From: a virus | Virus record (IMG/VR): IMGVR_UViG_3300028610_000236 | Location: 1 to 25,641 of that record | Length of the DNA: 25,641 nt | Strand: one strand, 5' to 3' | Shown: in pieces, positions 20,521-25,641 of the stretch | Numbering within the stretch: position 1 is the first letter of the stretch | Layout of the letters: each line of letters begins with the position of its first letter | Notes under the pieces: generated by a model | Told to the model about the DNA's origin: nothing | The model's database searches: none | Seen by the model: only the letters and a program-made list of their open reading frames with translations | Made by a program: the position numbers and the translations under genes

Positions 20521-22649
20521 TGGCTGGCGAAGACTTAGGATCAATTGATTTCAGGGAACCCCGAGGTGGGGGCGAGGCACGTGATTCGGGCATAGGCAAA
20601 AGCCTAGCAGACCTGGGCGCTATTGTTAACGCCAAAAAGACCCGTGATATTCTGGGTGAGTTCCGTGATGCGGAGCAGAAAGTCGTTGCAGACTCGCTAG
20701 CTAGTGATCAAACGAATGTAGAAGTCGGTGATGAGGCTCTAAATCCCACCGGCAATGCCGAAGTCGACCGATTTCAGAATCGCGTCACAAAACTACGAGC
20801 TGCTATTGAGCAAGGCAACACCTCTCAGCGCAGCTTGGCTGAGCTGAACCTTAAGCGAGAACTAAGCAAATTCCAAGCCCGCTTTCCGGGTCTCCAGACC
20901 GAGTTAGCAGGTGAGTTCGGCCAGTTTGCCCGCACCAGTCCAGGGCTTGATGAGCTTGGACTCCGAGACGTTCGAGATGGGGAGTTCTCGATCCTAGCAG
21001 CTAAGGACTTGGCCCGGCTAGAAGACTACGCTTACAAGAGCGTTGGTAATGGAGGCTTGGGTATTAGTCCTGGGTTAAACTCTGCTACCTCAGCTTTTGC
21101 AGCCCAGTTTATCTATAAGGATCAGATTCAAAATGGGGTTCAGACCGAGGCTATGTATGGCCTGGTCCTCGATTCGAATACGAAGGCCGACGGCATAACC
21201 GTTGCTGAAAATTGGCAGTCATCTCTGCAAGGACTGACTACCCCGATCTATGTAAACCTTGAGAGAGGGCTAGAGCTGGCCAGCGAAGTCGCAGAGTTGA
21301 GTCGCAAGGGCTTAACCGGTGAGACCTCGGAACAGATCAACGAATACAATCAGATTCACAAACCGAACCTCATCCGTGAGGTTCAAGGACGAATTCTAGA
21401 GCTGCGTACCCGCTGGGAAAATGTCGTGAGTCCGCGAATAGCAGACGTGGACCAGGTTAAAGCCTCAAAAGCTCAGCTAGACGACACCATAGGTCACTTC
21501 GAACGGCTGCTTACAGCCATCGGTGATGATGGATCGCCAGATCTACTCAAAGCATGGGAACTCGAGCGCTCTATGCGTACGTCAGCCCTCCGCGACCGCT
21601 CCAAACCCCTCGATAGAGCACTGGATTTGGTCGAAGCATTCAGAGGAGCCGAAAATCTGATCGAACAGATCGGCCCCAAAGATATCACACAACTTAGCGC
21701 TGCTGGTGAGGTTGTTGGGTTAGGTCTTGAAGACCTGACCAAGATCATCTACGAAGATGGCCCGCAAGAAGCGGTGGCTGATCGTCCGGACGGAGTTCTG
21801 AGTTCACAAGAGATTGAGAAACAGTCTCGGCGGAACCGCTCCCTTAATCCGAACGAAAACAACTGCCCCGATACCGGCGATGGACCACAGATGGAGTGTA
21901 CAGTAGACGCCCTGTTCAAACAGAACAATCTCTTAGGCGCGGTCAATGAGTTTGAGTCTCCGGGTTCTAAAGCCACGGTCGTTAACGGCCTGGCTAGCCA
22001 GTTTGATCGAATCTATGAGCTGGGCATCGTCCACGATGAGCAGATGGAACAGGTGCAGGGCACACTCATGAATGAGAACTGGGAAGAGATAGCCCGCAAC
22101 CCCACGAATGATCTTCAGCTCCAACAGAGCGTGAAGAACGCAGGAGAGCAAGCCTTTAAGGTCTGGGACTCCTACCAAGGCGGTGAGCAGTCTCGCCAAG
22201 AGAACTTTATGCGCCCCTTAGCACAGTCACGTGTTGAAGGCGGCCATAACTTCGGGGATTTCCCCGCGAATGCCGTCCTTGAGGTGGATATCACCGATAT
22301 CAATAACGGCTCCGTCAAGGTAGTCATCAATCCAGAGAAACTCGACGCCGTTCTTACCGAACAGGCGGGTGAGGGACAAGGCCCCCGCTTCACTGGTGCG
22401 CTAGGCATAGGAAACAGGCGTGATCCGAAAATCGACCGGCGTAATATACGCGAGCAGCTTGATGCTGTCGCGCTAGAGTACGGAGCGATGCTTACAGAGA
22501 ACATGGCTACCAATGCACAGATTCAATTTGCTCGGCGCATCGAACAGCGCGAGCCTAACGCAAATGTAGACTACATACGCGCGTACTTCGACAATGATTA
22601 TGAGTTGATTCTACCCACCCCTGGCACGCAGATAGCGTTGAAGAAATAA
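20520..22649 (+). CDS. Internal virion protein, 709 aa, gp15-like
   Basis: The 709-residue protein overlaps the giant gene by TAATG, with GAGGAA upstream. T7 gp15 has 747 residues. The segment from residue about 78 ('VDRFQNRVTKLRAAIEQG', then 'LAELNLKRELSKFQARFPGLQTELAGEFGQF') follows a pattern I associate with phage internal virion proteins. The rest is helical, charged and soluble, without signal peptide or membrane segment. It is likely packaged inside the head and ejected as part of the DNA conduit together with the neighbouring proteins. The order (small, giant, medium) differs from T7 (14, 15, 16), so assignment to gp15 rests on length and composition only. Confidence 0.6.
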   Translation: MAGEDLGSIDFREPRGGGEARDSGIGKSLADLGAIVNAKKTRDILGEFRDAEQKVVADSLASDQTNVEVGDEALNPTGNAEVDRFQNRVTKLRAAIEQGNTSQRSLAELNLKRELSKFQARFPGLQTELAGEFGQFARTSPGLDELGLRDVRDGEFSILAAKDLARLEDYAYKSVGNGGLGISPGLNSATSAFAAQFIYKDQIQNGVQTEAMYGLVLDSNTKADGITVAENWQSSLQGLTTPIYVNLERGLELASEVAELSRKGLTGETSEQINEYNQIHKPNLIREVQGRILELRTRWENVVSPRIADVDQVKASKAQLDDTIGHFERLLTAIGDDGSPDLLKAWELERSMRTSALRDRSKPLDRALDLVEAFRGAENLIEQIGPKDITQLSAAGEVVGLGLEDLTKIIYEDGPQEAVADRPDGVLSSQEIEKQSRRNRSLNPNENNCPDTGDGPQMECTVDALFKQNNLLGAVNEFESPGSKATVVNGLASQFDRIYELGIVHDEQMEQVQGTLMNENWEEIARNPTNDLQLQQSVKNAGEQAFKVWDSYQGGEQSRQENFMRPLAQSRVEGGHNFGDFPANAVLEVDITDINNGSVKVVINPEKLDAVLTEQAGEGQGPRFTGALGIGNRRDPKIDRRNIREQLDAVALEYGAMLTENMATNAQIQFARRIEQREPNANVDYIRAYFDNDYELILPTPGTQIALKK

Positions 22650-24271
22650 TGGCAGCAGCATTCTTACGAGAGCAGCAAATCAAACAGGCAGGCCCCGTAG
22701 AGGCCGATCCTGAACAGCCCGTTACCACTGAGTCACAACTACCGGTATCTGCTGACGTTGCTAAACAGGCAAACTGGTGGGATTCTGTCACTAGGAACGA
22801 AGCATGGCTTGGAGTAGAAGATGTGGGACGAGCTATGAAAGAGCTGCCACGTAATCTTATTTCTAACATGCTAGGTGAAGTCTCTGATATTGCGGAACTC
22901 GTAGCGAATTTGCCGCTCCGACGGCATCCTAACCGCCCTTTTATCAATGTTCCTGGGACCTCAGAGGACATTGTTACAGCACTGGGCGGTGATCCAGAAT
23001 CCGCAGGGTTTCAGATAGCCGGTTTTATTCCCACACCAGGCGGTAGTGTTGATATCGGAATGGAACTGTTCGGCCAAGCCATAGCTCTTGGTGCATTTGC
23101 AGCAAGGCGGCGAGGTGGACCCTTACTACAACGTCTTAATGACTTCCGGGCCGCCGAAGGCAAAACCTCTGACTTACCACAGTTCAATGAGGACCTGTGG
23201 CAGCAAACAGGATGGTATCGTGGAGCTGACAACCAACCGCGCTTCTACTTAAGCGACGCAAACTCCTCTGTCAATACAAAGATCTACACTGAGCACCCTA
23301 GAATTCAGAAGAACCTAGACAATGCCAAAGAATTTGGTGTTGATGTGACTACAACTGTTGAGACAAGACTCGATGACGTTTTAGTCCATCCAGAATTGTT
23401 CGAGTTGTATCCCGAGCTAGCAGGACTGAAAGTCAAGACCTATATCATTGCCAAACCCGACGGGTCGATTGTCTATCGGAACCTTACCCGCAACCCCGGA
23501 TTTCAGGGAGGTCTAGTAGGCTCACCGACCGTAATCTCGGGCGTAGAAATGGGTAGTGTTACCAGTACGGCACAGTTTCATGAAACAATACTCCATGAAG
23601 CCCAGCATGTCGTACAAAATATCGAAGGCTTTGCCACAGGCACAAGTTCGAAACTTACAGCGAGGATGCTTGATGAGCTAACCGGTTGGACGATCTTAAA
23701 ACGATCAACTGCTCTGATAGATGAAGGGGTTACAGGCTCAGACGACTTATTCAGGAAGCTCGTAGACGAGGGCTTTACTGAGGACCACGCTAAGTTCGCT
23801 ATTGGCCACAATGATATACAGAAATACCAGCAAGCGCTCGACTCAACAGATGAAGTAGCAACACAGTTTCTACTGGACCATAAAATGAATGTCGACTTGA
23901 ATCAGCACCGTTCGCAGACCGATATGGTCCATGTATTGAATTTTCTCTACAAGAACGATGTTCCCGAAGGCGCTAAGATGTTGGAGCAACTGGGAGAGAC
24001 TCTACGATTTGAGGAGATTGGTCAACTAGGCTTCCAATCTTATTTGAATAGTGCTGGCGAAGCGGAAGCACGCTTAACAGGGCTGTTACGTGAGATATCA
24101 CAGAAAGAGATTGCTGAACTGGCTGGCCCACCCAATCCAGGACGGTTGGCTGATGTAACACAAGAATTATCGGTAGGAAAACTAGAACAACCTGGCTCAG
24201 TCACGATTATGCAACGAGAGCAGCCATTTACTATGGCGGTTGATCCGATTGAAGTCCCTGACGTACTCTAA
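22649..24271 (+). CDS. Virion-associated protein with LPD23-like metallopeptidase domain
   Basis: The 540-residue protein is linked by TAATG on both sides. Residues 183-330 match the pattern of the large polyvalent protein-associated domain LPD23 as I know it: 'LWQQTGWYRGADNQPRFYLSD' (183-203, in two parts), 'VHPELFELYPEL' (246-257) and 'HETILHEAQHVVQNIEGFATG' (311-331, in two parts). HEAQH at 316-320 is a zinc-binding HEXXH and Glu326 is a possible third ligand. An apolar stretch near 120-152 (AGFQIAGFIPTPGGSVDIGM, then LFGQAIALGAFAARR) could contact a membrane. Polyvalent proteins are injected with DNA, so this may cleave a host target on entry or process virion proteins. Activity is inferred from the motif. 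Confidence 0.7.
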   Translation: MAAAFLREQQIKQAGPVEADPEQPVTTESQLPVSADVAKQANWWDSVTRNEAWLGVEDVGRAMKELPRNLISNMLGEVSDIAELVANLPLRRHPNRPFINVPGTSEDIVTALGGDPESAGFQIAGFIPTPGGSVDIGMELFGQAIALGAFAARRRGGPLLQRLNDFRAAEGKTSDLPQFNEDLWQQTGWYRGADNQPRFYLSDANSSVNTKIYTEHPRIQKNLDNAKEFGVDVTTTVETRLDDVLVHPELFELYPELAGLKVKTYIIAKPDGSIVYRNLTRNPGFQGGLVGSPTVISGVEMGSVTSTAQFHETILHEAQHVVQNIEGFATGTSSKLTARMLDELTGWTILKRSTALIDEGVTGSDDLFRKLVDEGFTEDHAKFAIGHNDIQKYQQALDSTDEVATQFLLDHKMNVDLNQHRSQTDMVHVLNFLYKNDVPEGAKMLEQLGETLRFEEIGQLGFQSYLNSAGEAEARLTGLLREISQKEIAELAGPPNPGRLADVTQELSVGKLEQPGSVTIMQREQPFTMAVDPIEVPDVL

Positions 24272-24663
24272 TGGCACGTTTTGGACGGACTAGCACCGAG
24301 AGGCGGAACACCTGTGACTCACGACTCCAAGAAATCCTCGACGAAGCTATCAAGCACGTTGACTTTTCAATTGTCTGGGGGCACAGGGATATGGAGGAAC
24401 AGAATCGAGCATTTAACGATGGAAACTCCCGCAATCGTTGGCCTACTTCGAAACACAACAAGTATCCAGCTAAGGCTTTCGATATTGTCCCGTACCCAGG
24501 AGAATACGAAGCAAGCTACGAAAGATTCTTCGAGCTGGCAACATACATACTCGCAGCCGCGTCTGCAAGGGGAATAGCAATCGAGTGGGGCGGCCACTGG
24601 AAAAACTACACCGGCAAGGGACTAAACGACCGGGATTGGGCACACTTTGAGAAAATAGACTAA
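24271..24663 (+). CDS. M15-family peptidoglycan peptidase (endolysin or virion lysin)
   Basis: The 130-residue protein is close in length to the T5 endolysin (137). It has the M15 zinc-site pattern TSKHNKYPAKAFDIVPY with His62 and Asp71, followed by DRDWAHFE near the C-terminus, giving Asp122 and His125. The spacing of that last pair equals the catalytic Asp and zinc His of the T5 enzyme. EWGGHW (105-110) is the usual motif before it. It should cut the L-Ala-D-Glu or D-Ala-containing stem-peptide bonds. There is no signal peptide, so lysis use would need a holin, none of which is seen here. Its position amid virion genes, with TAATG on both sides, also allows a role as a virion-carried lysin. 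Confidence 0.85.
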   Translation: MARFGRTSTERRNTCDSRLQEILDEAIKHVDFSIVWGHRDMEEQNRAFNDGNSRNRWPTSKHNKYPAKAFDIVPYPGEYEASYERFFELATYILAAASARGIAIEWGGHWKNYTGKGLNDRDWAHFEKID

Positions 24664-25511
24664 TGGCAAAATTAAATCTAGCAGATATTTCAGATACTCC
24701 GGGCTTCGACGTCACGGTTAACGCTAACAATGCGTTGATCGAGGCGGCTATCGAGAACACACTCTCCAGGGACGGCACTCAGCCGAACCAACTGGACACT
24801 GAACTCGATATGAACAGCTTCCGGATCGTAAACCTTGCGGATGGCATAGATCAGCAGGACGCGGTCACTATCGCGCAGCTTATCCAAGCATCCATAGCAG
24901 GACCAGTGTCCATAGGGGCCTTAATCGACGTAGACCTCACCGGTATACAGATAGACGACATCCTACAATGGGATGGCATTCAGTTCCTCCCGGTTGCACT
25001 GGTGCTACCGATACAGGCTACCGAAACAACGCTTGGTATCGCAGAGCTTGCGACGCAAGCCGAGGCGAACACAGGTCTGGATGATCTACGGATCATCACG
25101 CCCCTTAAGCTCGCCAACATGACCAACCTAATCCAAGCCACCGAAGTTATTCGGGGCGCGGCTGAGATAGCGACGCAGGGACAGACCAATAGCGGAACCA
25201 ACGATACCGTGATCGTCACACCCCTTAAGCTGCGTGGCAATACGGCAGAAACTGGTCGGCGCGGAGTAATCGAGCTAGCTACCCAAGGGGAAGTTGATGC
25301 TGGCACAGATACAGAGAGGGCTGTCACCCCAGCGACCTTGCAGAGTAAGATCGCTAGTGCAGGCTTTAGTGGATGCTCCATCTTCCGCACATCTCACTTT
25401 GTTACGGGACAACGGGACATACTATCGGTAATGGAGCGGGTCAAGTTCCTACTGGCATCGGTGTTCCCTCAGACAACGGCGAACAACCCTGTCCTTTTGA
25501 TGGAGAAGTAA
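24663..25511 (+). CDS. Tail fibre protein, apparently frameshifted near its C-terminus
   Basis: Of 282 residues, the N-terminus contains 'DMNSFRIVNLADGIDQQDAVTIAQL' (residues about 50-75), the usual podovirus fibre attachment pattern. Three repeats follow, of the kind found in phage tail fibres: 'TTLGIAELATQAEANTGLDD' to TPLKL (119-148), 'VIRGAAEIATQGQTNSGTND' to TPLKL (155-184) and 'GRRGVIELATQGEVDAGTD' to TPATL (195-222). After GFSGCSIFRTSHF (about 230-242) the reading loses fibre character and stops at 25511. The expected C-terminal fibre sequence continues in the -1 frame. Either a sequencing error, a real mutation or programmed frameshifting explains this. The gene overlaps the M15 gene by TAATG. 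Confidence 0.8.
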   Translation: MAKLNLADISDTPGFDVTVNANNALIEAAIENTLSRDGTQPNQLDTELDMNSFRIVNLADGIDQQDAVTIAQLIQASIAGPVSIGALIDVDLTGIQIDDILQWDGIQFLPVALVLPIQATETTLGIAELATQAEANTGLDDLRIITPLKLANMTNLIQATEVIRGAAEIATQGQTNSGTNDTVIVTPLKLRGNTAETGRRGVIELATQGEVDAGTDTERAVTPATLQSKIASAGFSGCSIFRTSHFVTGQRDILSVMERVKFLLASVFPQTTANNPVLLMEK

Positions 25512-25641
25512 TCGACACTGGCGTTGTTGATTTCGGCACGCAGTTCCATAGTACTTCAGTAAACATCACGAGAATTACCATCCCCGCTGGCGTTAATTTC
25601 GTACGACTAAGCGGCTCTGCCATATGGGATCAATCCTGCCC
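25370..25641 (+). pseudogene. Tail fibre C-terminal part in the -1 frame, runs off right edge
   Basis: Open from 25370 to the window end in the frame one base behind the fibre gene, without its own start. It reads AGQVPTGIGVPSDNG, then PFDGEVIDTGVVDFGTQFHS, then TSVNITRITIPAGVNFVRLS and GSAIWDQSC. 'DTG' followed by 'R-(I/L)-T-I-P-A-G-V' and a Trp-containing strand is the usual C-terminal beta domain of phage fibres. It is therefore probably the continuation of the fibre rather than a separate gene. The switch point lies between about 25395 and 25500. Confidence 0.55.

Overview
The window is part of the genome of a tailed phage with a short-tail (podovirus, T7-like) layout, infecting an unidentified bacterium that is probably Gram-negative. 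The evidence is a packed rightward series of virion genes in the usual order: small terminase, large terminase, portal, scaffold, major capsid, tail tubular A, tail tubular B, internal virion (ejection) proteins, an M15 peptidase and a tail fibre. No RNA polymerase, DNA polymerase, integrase or tRNA was found, so the replication and host-takeover genes lie outside the window.

Layout. (1) 1-2233, minus strand: a leftward accessory module of at least six small genes. Five are unrecognised. The last, cut by the left edge, begins with a textbook type IV prepilin signal (residues GFSLIELL). A candidate sigma70-like promoter (888-916) and a possibly folded leader precede its two-gene unit. (2) 2234-2764: a divergent non-coding region with long hairpins, a 20-base perfect palindrome, a homopurine mirror repeat and weak candidate promoters in both directions. 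(3) 2765-3537: a lipoprotein and a small secreted HEXXH metallopeptidase. (4) 3745-11282: packaging and head genes, with a beta-propeller-like protein inserted between the two terminase genes; a clear intrinsic terminator follows at 11298-11324. (5) 11338-25511: tail and ejection genes, largely joined by one-base TAATG stop-start overlaps. The fibre gene appears frameshifted near the right edge.

How the genes work together: terminase and portal package DNA into a scaffold-built head. The tail tubular proteins close the vertex. The gp14-like, 1614-residue and 709-residue proteins probably leave the virion to form a DNA-ejection conduit, helped by a protein carrying a polyvalent metallopeptidase-like domain. 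The M15 peptidase cuts peptidoglycan and the fibre binds the host.

The most unusual feature is an array of more than 30 short, mostly perfect inverted repeats, typically 6-11 bp stems with 3-base loops. They occur about every 45 bases through 1026-2690, inside and between the leftward genes. About 20 have stems of at least 6 bp with exactly a 3-base loop, where about 0.4 would be expected by chance. Many loops are GAA or GTA closed by C-G, the very stable GNA triloop. I know of no described system that matches this.
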